A stretch of 56,473 nt of DNA from Rhodobacterales bacterium (GCA_017303485.1 JAFLCY010000002.1:1-56473); one strand, 5' to 3'; positions 45,472 to 55,381 are shown, counted from the first letter of the stretch. The notes: generated by a model not told the origin, from the letters alone. Translations and numbers: made by a program.

Positions 45472-46899
45472 TCACAGTCTGGGCCGGGTCCGGGCGTCGT
45501 GATACCACGGCTCGCGCGCCGTTTCATAGGCCATCGCAGCACGGAACACATCGGCGTCACTGTAGCTGCGGCCAACGATCTGGATGCCGGTCGGCACGCC
45601 ATTCCTGGCATGGCCCGAAGGCACCGAGAGCACCGGGCAGCGGCTGAGCATGTTGAACGGCGTGGTCATCGCCCAGCCGAGCATGGGATCGACCGTCTTG
45701 CCGTCGATGGAAAGCACGTCCTTCGAATGGTCGAAATCGGCGCTGACCGCTGGCAGGGCGTTGGTCGGGCAGATGAAGGCCTGGTATTTCTCCATCATCG
45801 GCCCGAAGGTCTGGTACATCTCGTTGATCATCTCAAGGCTGTTCACAAAGCCCAGCGCCTTGGATTTCTTGCCCTTCTCGGCGAACTGACGGGCATAGGT
45901 CGTCATCTCGTCGGCATGGTCGGCCAGAAGGCCCGACAGGTAACCGCCGAAGAGGTGTTCCAGATAGGTCATCCCGGCCTGAAGAGTCTCCCATTTCCAG
46001 CCGAGATCGACTTCAACCACTTCCGCACCCAGATCGCGGAAGGTTTCAAGCGCGGCCAGCGTGTTGCGGCGCACATCGGGGTCAACATTGAAAAATCCAA
46101 GGTCCATCGAGAAGGCGATCTTCCAGCCGCGGATCGGCTTGTAATCAAGCGGCAACCGCAGCTTGGGGCGCAGCGTCGCAATGTCCTGAGGGCTGGGCCC
46201 GGCCATGACGTTCTGCAACAGGATCGCGTCGGTGACCGTCCGCGCCATCGGCCCGGTGTGGCAGAAGAAATCAAGGTTGAACGGCGGATCATCAGGGTTG
46301 CGGCCGTAGGGCGGCTTGTAGCCGACCACGCCACAGGCGGCGGCAGGAATGCGGATCGAGCCACCGATGTCCGATCCGGTGGCGATCGACGAGGTGCCCG
46401 CAGCAAGCGAAGCCCCTGCCCCGCCGGATGAGCCGCCGCAAGTGTGATCCAGGCTCCACGGATTGCGGGTGACGCCCCAGAGCCGCGACCAGGTGGTCGC
46501 CGAACAGCAGAATTCCGGCGTTGCGGTGCGGGCATGGACGATACCGCCCGCCCGCATGATGCGGGCGTTCATCGTCGAGGTCTGGTCCGCGACATGGTCC
46601 TTCAGGATCAGCGAGCCGGACGAGGTCGGCTTGCCCTTGATCTCGCTTTCGTCCTTGATGCCGATCGGCAGCCCCTCCAGCGCCCGGGTTGCCGCTCCTT
46701 TGGCATATTTCGCCTCGGCCTTGCGGGCGAGGTCCATCGCCTCGTCGAAATGGGTGTAGGTCAGCGCGTTGACCGTATCCTTGGTGGCCTCGGCACGACG
46801 GATCGTCGCGTCCATCAGTTCCACCGGGGACAGCGTCTTGGCTTTGAACCGGCGCAGCGCCTCATGGGCGGGCATGTAGCACAGGTCGAGATCGGTCAT
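45472..46899 (-). CDS. Amidase-signature family hydrolase
   Basis: The 475-residue protein has the Ser-cisSer-Lys triad region: the Lys in LPIGIKDESEIKG, the Gly/Ser-rich core THTCGGSSGG-like HTCGGSSGGAGASLAAG and the nucleophile Ser in GSDIGGSIRIPAAACG. It hydrolyses amides in the cytoplasm. Lying between a spermidine/putrescine-type transporter and its TetR regulator, it probably releases an amine or acid from the imported compound, for example an acylated amine. The substrate is inferred. ATG 46899 is chosen at MTDLDLCYMPAHEAL, the usual family start. Confidence 0.88.
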   Translation of the reverse strand: MTDLDLCYMPAHEALRRFKAKTLSPVELMDATIRRAEATKDTVNALTYTHFDEAMDLARKAEAKYAKGAATRALEGLPIGIKDESEIKGKPTSSGSLILKDHVADQTSTMNARIMRAGGIVHARTATPEFCCSATTWSRLWGVTRNPWSLDHTCGGSSGGAGASLAAGTSSIATGSDIGGSIRIPAAACGVVGYKPPYGRNPDDPPFNLDFFCHTGPMARTVTDAILLQNVMAGPSPQDIATLRPKLRLPLDYKPIRGWKIAFSMDLGFFNVDPDVRRNTLAALETFRDLGAEVVEVDLGWKWETLQAGMTYLEHLFGGYLSGLLADHADEMTTYARQFAEKGKKSKALGFVNSLEMINEMYQTFGPMMEKYQAFICPTNALPAVSADFDHSKDVLSIDGKTVDPMLGWAMTTPFNMLSRCPVLSVPSGHARNGVPTGIQIVGRSYSDADVFRAAMAYETAREPWYHDARTRPRL

Positions 46900-46994
46900 C
46901 TTACGCCTCCGGCGTCTTGGGATTGGAGAAATGGCCCCGTCGACCGGCTGCACGGGATCAGCCGGTCAGGGGCAGCCGACCTGTCGGGTCGGCG

Positions 46995-48026
46995 CTACTT
47001 CAGCAGATCGGTCCAGATCTTCGTGTAAAGTTCAGTTACTTCCGGCGAACAGGCCTGGGTGAATTCGCCCATGCCGACAAATTCTTCCGGGATCACGATT
47101 TCGGGCGCGGTCCGCATGTCTTCGGACATGAAGGCCTCGGAGCCCAGGATCCCGTTGGCATAGCGGGCATAGGCCGAAATCAGCGCCGCGTTCTCCGGGT
47201 CCATGATGAAGTTCTGGAAAAGCTTGGCATTCTCGACGTTGGGCGCCGATTTCAGGACGGCCACATTGTCCATCCAGATCGGATAGCCTTCCTTTGGGTA
47301 GCCATAGACGAAGCGCGGGTCGGCAAGGCGAATGCGAAGCGACCCCCCGCTCCAGTTCATCGCCGCGGCATAGTCGTTCGCGGTGAACCGGTCGATGTTG
47401 GTGTAATCCATCGACACCCATTTCGGCCGCGCCTCCACCAGCTTGTCGCGGACCTTGCGCAACAGATCGAGGTCATCCGTGCAGGATTCGCCGCCGAAAT
47501 ACTTGATGGCAAGGTAGATGACATCGCTCATCTCCGGCACGATGTTGACCTTGCCGACCAGTTCCTCGGGCGGGTCGAAGAAGATGGCGCTGGTGTTCGG
47601 ATCGCCGCCATAGACCTCGGTGTTGACCGTGACGCCGGTCGTCCCCCATTGCCACGGCACGCTGTAGAGGCGGCCCGGGTCGAACGGAACGTCCACCCAG
47701 CGCGGGTCGATGTTCTTGAAGTTCTCCATCTGGTCGGGACGGGTTTCCAGGAGCAGGCCCTCGGCGATCCAGATCGGCATCGAGGTCGAGGTCGGCACCA
47801 CGATGTCGAAGTCGTTGCCCCCCTGCCGCGCCTTGGCCAGCGCGGTTTCGTTGGAATCGAAATCGGTGACGGTTACCTTGACGTCATAGGTTTCCTCGAA
47901 CTTCCTGATCAGTTCGGGGTTGGTGTAGTCGCCCCAGTTGAAGATGTTCAGGACGCCCTCGGCCCGGGCAGGGCCAAGGCTTGCCAGAATGGCGAGGCCC
48001 GAGACAGCGGTCAGATGCAATCGCAT
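46995..48026 (-). CDS. Spermidine/putrescine-type periplasmic binding protein (PotD/PotF-like)
   Basis: The 343-residue protein has a signal peptide (MRLHLTAVSGLAILASLGPARA) and the PotD core: LNIFNWGDYTNPELIRKFEETYDVKVTVTDFDSNE, FDIVVPTSTSMPIWIAEGLL, YSVPWQWGTTGVTVNTEVY and AAAMNWSGGSLRI. The Trp and acidic residues that cradle polyamine amines in PotF are partly present (NWGDY, WQWGTTG). It is the fourth gene of the ABC operon, between the second permease and the amidase. Polyamines, opines or acylated amines are plausible ligands. Confidence 0.88.
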   Translation of the reverse strand: MRLHLTAVSGLAILASLGPARAEGVLNIFNWGDYTNPELIRKFEETYDVKVTVTDFDSNETALAKARQGGNDFDIVVPTSTSMPIWIAEGLLLETRPDQMENFKNIDPRWVDVPFDPGRLYSVPWQWGTTGVTVNTEVYGGDPNTSAIFFDPPEELVGKVNIVPEMSDVIYLAIKYFGGESCTDDLDLLRKVRDKLVEARPKWVSMDYTNIDRFTANDYAAAMNWSGGSLRIRLADPRFVYGYPKEGYPIWMDNVAVLKSAPNVENAKLFQNFIMDPENAALISAYARYANGILGSEAFMSEDMRTAPEIVIPEEFVGMGEFTQACSPEVTELYTKIWTDLLK

Positions 48027-48058
48027 GAATTCCCCCTAGGTGTTGGTTTGGGTACAGG

Positions 48059-48859
48059 TCAGTCGGTCTTGCGGCTCAGGAAGAAGAACAGGGTGACGAC
48101 GGCCACCGAAACCGCGAGGAATACCGTCGAAATGGCATTCATCTCGGGCGTGGTCTGGCGGCGAAGCTGGCCCAGCATGTAGGTGGGCAGCGTTTCCTGC
48201 CCGGCGGATTTGACGAATTCGGTGATCACCACGTCATCAAGCGAGACGACGAAAGCCAGCATGAAACCCGCCAGGATACCGGGCCACAGAAGCGGCAGGG
48301 TCACGCGGCGGAAGACCATCCAGGGACGGGCGTAAAGGTCGGCGGCTGCGCGCTCCAGTGTGAGGTCCATGGTTTCCAGCCGCGCACGGATCGGCAGGTA
48401 GGCGAAAGGAATGCAAAAGGCGGTATGGGCGGCGATCAGGTAGCCAAGGCCGGAATAGCCGGTCCAGACCTTCACTTGCGAAAACACCACCAGCAGCGCC
48501 ACGGCGGTGACGATCTCCGGCACCATCAGCGGCTGGTTGATGAAGGCATATTTGAAGGTCAGGCCGCGGTAGGGCGCGGTCCGGGTGGTCGCCAGAGCCG
48601 CCATTGTCGCCGCGATGGTGGCGATCAGCCCGGCGATGGGCGCGATGGTCAGCGAACGCAGCGTGGCATCCACGATCCGCTCGTTGCCAGCGGCGGCGTG
48701 GAACCAGCGCAGCGACACCCCCTCCCAGTTGCTGGTGGTGGCACCGGCGTTGAAGGCATAGACCACCAGCACGGCCATCGGCAGGTAGAGCAGCACGAAA
48801 CAGAAGAGCGCGATCAGGGTGAAGCCCCGCTGGCGCTGGACCGAGTAACGCCTAGCCAT
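48059..48859 (-). CDS. Spermidine/putrescine-type ABC permease (PotC/PotI-like)
   Basis: The 266-residue membrane protein has six predicted helices. It shows the PotC pattern LYLPMAVLVVYAFNAG, FAFINQPLMVPEIVTAVALLV-like segment, and the EAA loop LERAAADLYARPWMVFRRVTLPLLWPGILAGFMLAFVVSLDDVVITEFV. ATG 48859 is preferred because the 8-base overlap with the upstream permease is typical and the frame further up has no better start. It pairs with the permease at 48852-49775. Confidence 0.9.
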   Translation of the reverse strand: MARRYSVQRQRGFTLIALFCFVLLYLPMAVLVVYAFNAGATTSNWEGVSLRWFHAAAGNERIVDATLRSLTIAPIAGLIATIAATMAALATTRTAPYRGLTFKYAFINQPLMVPEIVTAVALLVVFSQVKVWTGYSGLGYLIAAHTAFCIPFAYLPIRARLETMDLTLERAAADLYARPWMVFRRVTLPLLWPGILAGFMLAFVVSLDDVVITEFVKSAGQETLPTYMLGQLRRQTTPEMNAISTVFLAVSVAVVTLFFFLSRKTD

Positions 48860-49775
48860 GCCGCACCTCTGCCTTCGAGGTCGCGCGGACATAGACGATC
48901 AACGACAGCATGACGATGGCCGTCAGGCTGATCGACAGGGCCGCGCCAAGTGGCCAGTTGCGGCCCTGCCCGAACTGCAGTTCGATCAGGTTGCCCAGCA
49001 TCAGGTTCTTGCCGCCGCCCAGAAGTCGCGGCGTGACATAGGCGCCCAGCGAGGGGATGAAGACCAGGATCGAACCGGCGACAATTCCCGGCATGACCAT
49101 CGGCACGATGATGCGCCACAGCACGCGGGAGCTGCTCGCATAAAGATCGGCAGCGGCCTCGGCCAGGCGGAAGTCGAACTTCTCCAGGCTTGCGTAAAGC
49201 GGCAACACCATCAGCGGCAGGTAGACATAGCCCATGCCCAGCAGGATGGCCGCATCGGTGAACATGATCTGCATCGGCCGGTCGATCAGCCCGGCCTTGA
49301 TCAGCACCAGGTTCAGCACACCTTCGTTGCGGAATACCTCCTGGATGGCGAAGGTGCGGATCAGGAGGTTGGTCCAGAACGGGATTGTGATCAGGAACAG
49401 CCACAGGTCGCGGCGGTGCCTTGGCCGCGTCGCGATGAAATAGGCGGTCGGAAAGCCCAGGAGCAGCGTGACGACAGTGGTGATGGCCGCCAGTTTGATC
49501 GACCGCCAGAGGATGCTCAGATGCGCATCGGCCAGCGAAACGGTGCCGTCGAACATGTCGCGTTCGAACAGCACCTCGAACCAGCCCTGTCCCGAGAACT
49601 GCCAGTATTTCACATCGCCGTAGTCACCCTTCACCATCACCGAATAGAGGACGACGACGAACAGGGGGCCGATTGCTGCCAGGAAGATGATGACCAGTGC
49701 CGGCGTGGACAGCCACCAGCGGGTGCGGATGTCGCGGCGGGCCGCCGCCCGGATGATGTCTTGCGCCTGGGTCAT
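48852..49775 (-). CDS. Spermidine/putrescine-type ABC permease (PotB/PotH-like)
   Basis: The 307-residue protein has a cytoplasmic N terminus and six helices. Landmarks are LGFPTAYFIATRPRHRRDLWLFLITIPFWTNLLIRTFA, YVYLPLMVLPLYASLEKFDFRLAEAAADLYASSSRVLWRIIVPMVMPGIVAGS (EAA loop) and FIPSLGAYVTPRLLGGGKNLMLGN, diagnostic of PotB/PotH. It begins 2 bp after the ATPase stop and overlaps the second permease. Confidence 0.92.
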   Translation of the reverse strand: MTQAQDIIRAAARRDIRTRWWLSTPALVIIFLAAIGPLFVVVLYSVMVKGDYGDVKYWQFSGQGWFEVLFERDMFDGTVSLADAHLSILWRSIKLAAITTVVTLLLGFPTAYFIATRPRHRRDLWLFLITIPFWTNLLIRTFAIQEVFRNEGVLNLVLIKAGLIDRPMQIMFTDAAILLGMGYVYLPLMVLPLYASLEKFDFRLAEAAADLYASSSRVLWRIIVPMVMPGIVAGSILVFIPSLGAYVTPRLLGGGKNLMLGNLIELQFGQGRNWPLGAALSISLTAIVMLSLIVYVRATSKAEVRHG

Positions 49776-49777
49776 GG

Positions 49778-50872
49778 TCAGTCCCTCAGCACCTGTGCCG
49801 CGCCATCCCTGATCCGCACCCCGACCGGCATGCCGGGAATGAAGCCGGGTTCGGCCGAGCGGCCGTTCTGGCGGCGGACGACAAAGTTCGTGCCATCGCT
49901 CAACCGGATGTTCAGATGGGTGTCGGTGCCGAAATAGACCGCGCTGTCCAGCGTACCGCTGAGGGTGGCATCGGCTGCATCGGCGATCTCGGCATGTTCG
50001 GGGCGCACCATCACGGTGATCTTTCCGTCCGGCTGTGCCCCGTGCGGCAGGCCAGCCAGGATCTCGGCCCCGGCGCCCAGCGTGACCTTGGCCTGATCGC
50101 CGTTCGTGGACCGCAGCTGCGCGGGCAGGAAGTTTGCTTCACCGATGAAGTCTGCAACGAAGCGTTTGTCGGGCCGGTCGTAGATGTCACGCGGGGTGCC
50201 GACCTGCAGGATGCTGCCGCCGGACATCACCGCGATGCGGTCGGACATGGTCAGCGCCTCTTCCTGATCATGGGTCACGAAGATGAAGGTGATGCCTGTT
50301 TCGTGCTGCAGACGCTTCAGCTCGATCTGCATTTCCTTGCGCAGTTTGTAGTCCAGCGCGGATAGCGGCTCGTCCAGCAGCAGCACCTTCGGCTGCGGTG
50401 CAAGCGCACGGGCCAGCGCCACGCGCTGCTGCTGGCCGCCGGAAATCTGGCTGGTCCGCCGGTCCTTCAGCGCCTCCATCCGCACCAGCCGCAGCATTTC
50501 GTCGGTGCGCGCCGCGATTTCCGACCGGGGGCGGCCCAGCATTTCCAGACCGAAGCCGATGTTCTGGGCGACAGTCATGTGCGGGAACAGCGCATAGCTT
50601 TGGAACACCGTGTTCACCGGCCGCTGATGCGGTGCCAGAAGGGCGATATCGTTGCCATCCAGCAGGATTTCGCCCTCGTCGGGGTATTCGAAGCCGGCGA
50701 TCAGCCGCAGCAGCGTGGTCTTGCCACAGCCCGACGGGCCGAGCAGCGTGAAGAACTCGTTCTCGCGGATTGCCACGGACACGCCGTCGAGAGCTTTGAA
50801 GCTGCCTCCGCCCGCACCATGGAAGACCTTGGTGATACCTCGCGCCTCGATGGCGAGCTTGCCTGCAGGCAT
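49778..50872 (-). CDS. Spermidine/putrescine-type ABC ATPase (PotA/PotG-like)
   Basis: The 364-residue protein has the nucleotide-binding domain (Walker [10 protein letters not shown], signature [19 protein letters not shown], Walker [32 protein letters not shown]) and a C-terminal TOBE domain ([38 protein letters not shown]). First gene of the operon on the minus strand. The promoter lies 70-100 bp upstream. Confidence 0.93.
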   Translation of the reverse strand: MPAGKLAIEARGITKVFHGAGGGSFKALDGVSVAIRENEFFTLLGPSGCGKTTLLRLIAGFEYPDEGEILLDGNDIALLAPHQRPVNTVFQSYALFPHMTVAQNIGFGLEMLGRPRSEIAARTDEMLRLVRMEALKDRRTSQISGGQQQRVALARALAPQPKVLLLDEPLSALDYKLRKEMQIELKRLQHETGITFIFVTHDQEEALTMSDRIAVMSGGSILQVGTPRDIYDRPDKRFVADFIGEANFLPAQLRSTNGDQAKVTLGAGAEILAGLPHGAQPDGKITVMVRPEHAEIADAADATLSGTLDSAVYFGTDTHLNIRLSDGTNFVVRRQNGRSAEPGFIPGMPVGVRIRDGAAQVLRD

Positions 50873-50940
50873 AATCCTGACCCCCCCTGTCCAGCCCGTT
50901 CGACACCTCTACAGGCGCCTCACGGCCTCGATTCTGAGGG

Positions 50941-50969
50941 GATATTATTTAGACTAAATGTTCAGTCAA
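50941..50969 (-). promoter_or_regulatory. Promoter of the polyamine-type operon with TetR palindrome in the spacer
   Basis: On the minus strand TTGACT (50969-50964) and AATATC (50946-50941) are spaced by exactly 17 bp. The palindrome ACTAAATGTTCAGT (50953-50966; two mismatches between halves) lies between and partly over the -35 element, so a bound repressor would block polymerase. The TetR gene at 44765 ends the same operon, fitting autoregulation. Confidence 0.65.
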
Positions 50970-51058
50970 TATTTTTTCAATCCGGCACCCCTTTGCGTTT
51001 GGGCCAGACTTCGGGGAAAACTTGCTCACCGCCTGAACTGCGCCGGGTTGCCCGGGAA

Positions 51059-52149
51059 GGCTCTGTTGCACAAATCGGATGAGAGATTCATCTTGTGAAT
51101 CCAGCGTGGTAGCTGGTCGGCATGAGCTGACCGACACCCCCAAACCTACAAGCCCCGGAATTGGCCGAGCGACAACGAAGCACTCAAGCGCCGCGGCTCG
51201 CTAACGATCTGGCTCGATCCTGCCATGGCGTGGAAAGCCGCGCCGACGGGCAAGCGCGGGCGGCAGCCTGACTACAGCGATGCCGCCATTCAGACCTGCC
51301 TGACGATGAAGGTGCTGTTCGGCATGGCACTGGGGCAGACGACCGGGTTCGTCGAAAGCCTGCTTCAGTTGATCGGCCTGGACCGGGCGGCTCCTGACTT
51401 CAGCACCTTGTCGCGGCGCCAGAAGACCGTGAAGGATAACATCCCCTACCGCGGCTCAGAAGGGCCACTCCCTCTACTGGTCGACATCGAGCCATGGGAA
51501 CGCCACTTGTCCAAGTGACCATGGCGAGGGAGCATCAAGGTCGAAGGCGAAGGCGAGTGGAACGTCCGCACGCATGGCGGTGGCAAACGCAGGGTCTGGC
51601 GCAGGATCCATATCGGCATCGACGGGAAATCGTTGGAAATCCGGGCGACGGAGCTCACCTCCAGCGACGAAGGCGACACGCCGATGTTGCCCGAGCTGCT
51701 GGACCAGATCCCGCCCGGTCAGGAGATCGCCACCGTTACCGCAGAAGGCGCCTTCGACACCCGCAAATGCCACGACGCCATCGCCGCGCATGGTGTCACC
51801 GCGATCATCCCGCCCCGCAAGAACACCAAGCTCTGGAAGCCCGACACCGACGGGGCGGTCCCCGCAAGGAGATCCTGCGCACACCGAAGCGCGTCGGGCG
51901 GACCATCTGGCGACGATGGAGATGCTATCACCGCCGAAGCCGCGCAGAGACCAAGATGCACTGTGTGAAACTGCTCGGGCACCACCTGAGCGCACGGGAC
52001 TTCGATCGTCAAGTCGCAAAGTTCCATATACGTGTTGCCGTCCTGAACGGCTTCACCGCGCAAGGCGCGCCCATCACAGAGGTCGTGGGATAGGTCCGTC
52101 CGGCGAAAGGGTAAGTCCGCTCAGCAGCTAATTTATGCAACAACGCTCC
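51059..52149 (+). mobile_element. IS5-family (IS903-like) insertion sequence, inactive
   Basis: Imperfect terminal inverted repeats bound the element: GGCTCTGTTGCACAAAT at 51059-51075 and ATTTATGCAACAACGCTCC at 52131-52149 (TGTTGCAyAAAT in common). Between them lies a plus-strand IS903-type transposase gene that is broken by a stop and a frameshift. I see no clear target-site duplication. It marks the boundary between the polyamine-type operon and the less GC-rich region to the right. Confidence 0.8.
51147..52093 (+). pseudogene. IS903-like DDE transposase, disrupted
   Basis: The reading frame gives RNWPSDNEALKRRGSLTIWLDPAMAW, GKRGRQPDYSDAAIQTCLTMKVLFGMALGQTTGFVESLL and FSTLSRRQKT, the N-terminal half of an IS903-type transposase. 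At 51486-51533 the expected STG codons after LLVD are replaced by 48 bases containing the hairpin CACTTG-TC-CAAGTG and an in-frame TGA (51516-51518). The frame then resumes (IKVEGEGEWNVR, RIHIGIDGKSLEIRA, RKCHDAIAAHGVTAIIPPRKN) until a one-base deletion near 51860 shifts the end (EILRTPKRVGRTIWRRW, RAETKMHCVKLLG) into another frame, which stops at 52093. Confidence 0.82.
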
Positions 52150-52171
52150 TTCACTGGAAAATTTCTATCAG

Positions 52172-54571
52172 TCAAGCTCGGGCCGGTTGGCCACGCACAT
52201 TCGGCTTCGCCAATTGTTCCGATTGAGATACTTCATTCGCTGCATTTATATCATCAAGTACGGCCTGAAGCGCCGCTTCAGCTATGAGGTCACCTGAAAA
52301 CCAAGAGATAGAATTGTAGATTCCAAGAAAAGAACTCTGGCAAAAGGCCAGCAGCTTATCCACTGTCTTCTGATCAAGTGACAGAACATCCAGGAAGAAG
52401 GCAGTTAGCTTCCTGCGTGCAATCGGATCAGCCAATAGCAAGCCTGGTTGCGAATCAATAGTAAAGAATGTGGACCGGTACGTTGGCTCGCAGTCGACCC
52501 TTTGAGTGAGCCTTATATCACGCGACGAAGCGGCTATCTCGAAATACAAGGCACCCTTGTCCAGCACCCATTCACCAAGACTGGTATCGAAGCAACGCAA
52601 ATCCTTTGCGTCAATATCAAACTCGACACGCTTGGTCTCTCCAGGCTGGAGTTCGACTTTGGTGAACGCTTTCAGTTCGCGCACCGGACGCTGAATGCGT
52701 CCCCCTTCCGGCCGCACATAAAGCTGGCAAACTTCTTTACCCAGCATGCCACCAGTGTTTGTCACTGAAAATGCGACGCAGCACTGCGAGGAGTCAGTAA
52801 TTGACGCCTCATCTATCAATAAGTTCGAATAAGAGAATGTTGTATAGCTAAGCCCAAATCCGAACGGAAAAAGTGGCTCAATCTCGCGTTTGTCATAGTA
52901 GCGATAGCCGACATAAATGCCTTCACCATAGAGATGGTGGCCGTTCTCACCAGGATAAAACAAGAATGCCGGCGTATCCTGGAGGCGACGAGGGAAAGTC
53001 ACGGTCAGCTTTCCTGATGGATTTCGATGACCAAAAAGAATCTGTGCCACTGCTTCGCCAACGCCCTGTCCGGCAAAAAAGGTCGCCAGGACGGCTGCGA
53101 CTTCGCTTTCCCATGGCATCTCGATTGCGTCGGGGGAAGCAACGACCACAATAACATTAGGATGAACCCCTGCCAGGTCGGCAATCAGAGCATCTTGGCC
53201 TCGATGAAGATGAAGGTTCTTCCTGTCAGATCCCTCTCCGTCGTATCCTTGTTCGGTACTGGCGAATACGATGATAACGTCAGTTTCGCTGGCCGCTTCT
53301 AGGGCCATCCGGTGCTGAACAGCAGCCAGCTTTGGATCGGTCCCGTCAAAAGGATGAAATGTGATCATGGCAGATGCCGCATGCTTCCTGATCTCTTCGT
53401 ATGGGTTGTCGACGATGGTGGGCTTGGTCGTTGCACTGCCAGACCCTTGCATCACCGGGAGTTTTGCCGCATCGCCAACAATAGCGATCCTTGCATCGCG
53501 CTTGATCGGGAGCAACTGGTTGCGGTTCTTCAGTAGAACGATGGACTCAGCGGCCATCTGTCGAGCAAGATGGTGATGTGCTTGAAAATCGACCGAGATC
53601 GAGTGTTGTTCACTGCTCTTGAGTTTGCGAACAAGTTTGAGAATTCGCAAGCATGCGCGATCCGCTACTTCGCGTGCAATGGTACCATCCTCGAGAGCAT
53701 TGGCTATCTGCCTGCGCCGTGCGGTACGCTCGGGCATGTCAAGATCATTGCCCGCATTTAGTGCGGCTACCGAACTCTTAATGCCGTTCCAGTCAGAAAT
53801 GACAAGACCCTCGTAACCCCACTCCTCTCGCAGGACGGTGGTCAATAGCCACTCGTTCTCGGCAGCATGCACTCCGTTCAGCCGATTGTACGATGACATG
53901 ATCGTCCAGGGATTGCTCTTGGCGATCGCACGCTCGAAGCCGCGCAAGTAGATCTCTCGCAACGCTCGTTCGTCTACATCAGAGCTCATACTGGTGCGCA
54001 ATATTTCGGAGTTATTGCAAGCGAAGTGCTTCAGCGACGCGCCAATGCCACCGTCCTGCAGACCATTGATCGTTGCCGCAGCGATGTCACCCGATATGAC
54101 CGGATCCTCTGAATAGTATTCATAGCTTCGACCGGCCAGTGGGGTACGGCGAATGTTGATGCCAGGACCCAACAGAAGATTTACGCCAAAGGCCTGGCAT
54201 TCAACAGCAAGAGCCGCGCCGAGTGTATAGGCAAGATCCACATCCCAGGAACACGCGAAGGCAGAACCGTTCGGAAAGCAGGTTGCAGGACGTGTTGATT
54301 CGAAATCTCCGTCGATGTCACGATCGGCCTTCTGGTTCACGACCGCCATAAACTGCTCTATACTCTCAAGCTCGTCACTTTCGCCCTCTATCTGATCGAC
54401 AGAGTAGCGGACCCCATAGGTCCCGTCGGTCATCAAGATTGATGGTACATTGAGCCGCAAATTCGAGCTGGTGTGCCAGAGACCGCTTCCTGTCAGCAAG
54501 GAGACTTTCTCGGCGTTTGCCATGCGATCAACAATTGACTTCAGTTCTTCGTCTGTCACACACCAATTCAT
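52172..54571 (-). CDS. Glycoside hydrolase family 3 beta-glycosidase
   Basis: The 799-residue enzyme shows the GH3 order: an N-terminal TIM-like barrel with PATCFPNGSAFACSWD, LLLGPGINIRRTPLAGRSYEYYSEDP, KHFACNNSE (181-189) and the nucleophile Asp260 in GLVISDWNG; a second domain with SIVLLKNRNQLLP and GEGSDRKNL (general acid/base region); and a C-terminal FnIII-like domain (FGFGLSYTTFSYSNL, VRPEGGRIQRPVRELKAFTKVELQPGETK). No signal peptide is present, so it is probably cytoplasmic and acts on imported oligosaccharides. Start 54571 overlaps the stop of a small upstream frame (ATGA); 54583 and 54616 are alternatives. Codon use is less GC-biased than its neighbours, suggesting transfer. Confidence 0.9.
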   Translation of the reverse strand: MNWCVTDEELKSIVDRMANAEKVSLLTGSGLWHTSSNLRLNVPSILMTDGTYGVRYSVDQIEGESDELESIEQFMAVVNQKADRDIDGDFESTRPATCFPNGSAFACSWDVDLAYTLGAALAVECQAFGVNLLLGPGINIRRTPLAGRSYEYYSEDPVISGDIAAATINGLQDGGIGASLKHFACNNSEILRTSMSSDVDERALREIYLRGFERAIAKSNPWTIMSSYNRLNGVHAAENEWLLTTVLREEWGYEGLVISDWNGIKSSVAALNAGNDLDMPERTARRRQIANALEDGTIAREVADRACLRILKLVRKLKSSEQHSISVDFQAHHHLARQMAAESIVLLKNRNQLLPIKRDARIAIVGDAAKLPVMQGSGSATTKPTIVDNPYEEIRKHAASAMITFHPFDGTDPKLAAVQHRMALEAASETDVIIVFASTEQGYDGEGSDRKNLHLHRGQDALIADLAGVHPNVIVVVASPDAIEMPWESEVAAVLATFFAGQGVGEAVAQILFGHRNPSGKLTVTFPRRLQDTPAFLFYPGENGHHLYGEGIYVGYRYYDKREIEPLFPFGFGLSYTTFSYSNLLIDEASITDSSQCCVAFSVTNTGGMLGKEVCQLYVRPEGGRIQRPVRELKAFTKVELQPGETKRVEFDIDAKDLRCFDTSLGEWVLDKGALYFEIAASSRDIRLTQRVDCEPTYRSTFFTIDSQPGLLLADPIARRKLTAFFLDVLSLDQKTVDKLLAFCQSSFLGIYNSISWFSGDLIAEAALQAVLDDINAANEVSQSEQLAKPNVRGQPARA

Positions 54572-54798
54572 GCCTGTCCCCATTGATAGATGTCTGATTT
54601 CAGAAGTTGGAGACACCTCGTCCTTCGTCTAAACGTGATTGAGGTCTTCTCCTGGCCCAAGCTGATCATCCATGACCCGCGCTCGCGCCGCGACGCAATG
54701 TGCTGAACCAATTCGTAGCCCTGCAACGTTCTGGAGATGACTGCCTCAAGCCGTCCGTCTAACTGCGTGGGTTCACGATGTAGGTCATTTGTGGTCAT
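54568..54798 (-). CDS. Hypothetical 76-aa ORF upstream of the GH3 gene, doubtful
   Basis: The frame encodes a basic, Arg-rich 76-residue sequence (MTTNDLHREPTQLDGRL, ISRTLQGYELVQHIASRRERG). Its TGA overlaps the GH3 ATG at 54571, which is the only argument that it is translated. The ribosome site is weak and there is no recognisable domain. It may be a residue of decayed DNA between the GH3 gene and the nucleoside hydrolase remnant. Confidence 0.3.
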   Translation of the reverse strand: MTTNDLHREPTQLDGRLEAVISRTLQGYELVQHIASRRERGSWMISLGQEKTSITFRRRTRCLQLLKSDIYQWGQA

Positions 54799-54826
54799 AG
54801 TTCTGCTGCAACGTCCCGTTAACTGC

Positions 54827-55381
54827 TCACAACGCGCGCGCTGCCGTCAATGTAATTGTCTCAGGTGGGAGGTTAGTACAGAGAATAGGCCATAAACTGC
54901 CAGTCGCGTCATCACAACGCAATTCTCCATTGGATCTGGAGTTGCGATACATCGGGCCGATTGCGGAAAGGGCAACCTCGCCGTGATATTTCGCAGACTG
55001 ACGCAAGATGAAATCAACGGAGTTCATTTCAGACTCTGGCAGTTGGCCGTGCAGAGGAAAGCCATTAGCCCCCGAACCATCCTCACCATGAGTACAAGCC
55101 TCATGGTTGGTTGATATCAAGATCGGGAGCGTGAGCCCTTGCAACGCAGGGATATCCAGCCGAAGCGCCGCGGCATAGATCGTTTGAGCGTTCAGGTGGG
55201 TCTGGTTGAGTGCGACGTTGCCTTTGAAGCAAGTGCGACCAAGCACATCGATATCATCACGTGACGCCACCGCCAGAAGATTGGTCAAGGCGTCAGTTAT
55301 GCCGGAATCACAATTGATGATGATTTTCTGCAAGGTTGGGTTTGCCCTTCTCGTCGGTCGAACCTCTGCGCTTCCGAGCAC
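54827..55381 (-). pseudogene. Inosine/uridine-preferring nucleoside hydrolase, decayed N-terminal fragment
   Basis: The frame starts like a nucleoside hydrolase: KIIINCDSGITDALTNLLAVAS (family DTDPGxDDA, here with key Asp residues lost), DDIDVLGRTCFKGNVALNQTHLNAQTIYAAALRLDIPALQG, HGEDGSGANGFPL and SEMNSVDFILRQSAKYHGEVALSAIGPM. After GPM the expected TNLA segment is lost and the frame ends within 40 residues, about half the normal length of 310. Loss of the calcium-binding aspartates and of the C-terminal half means it is not functional. Confidence 0.72.
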
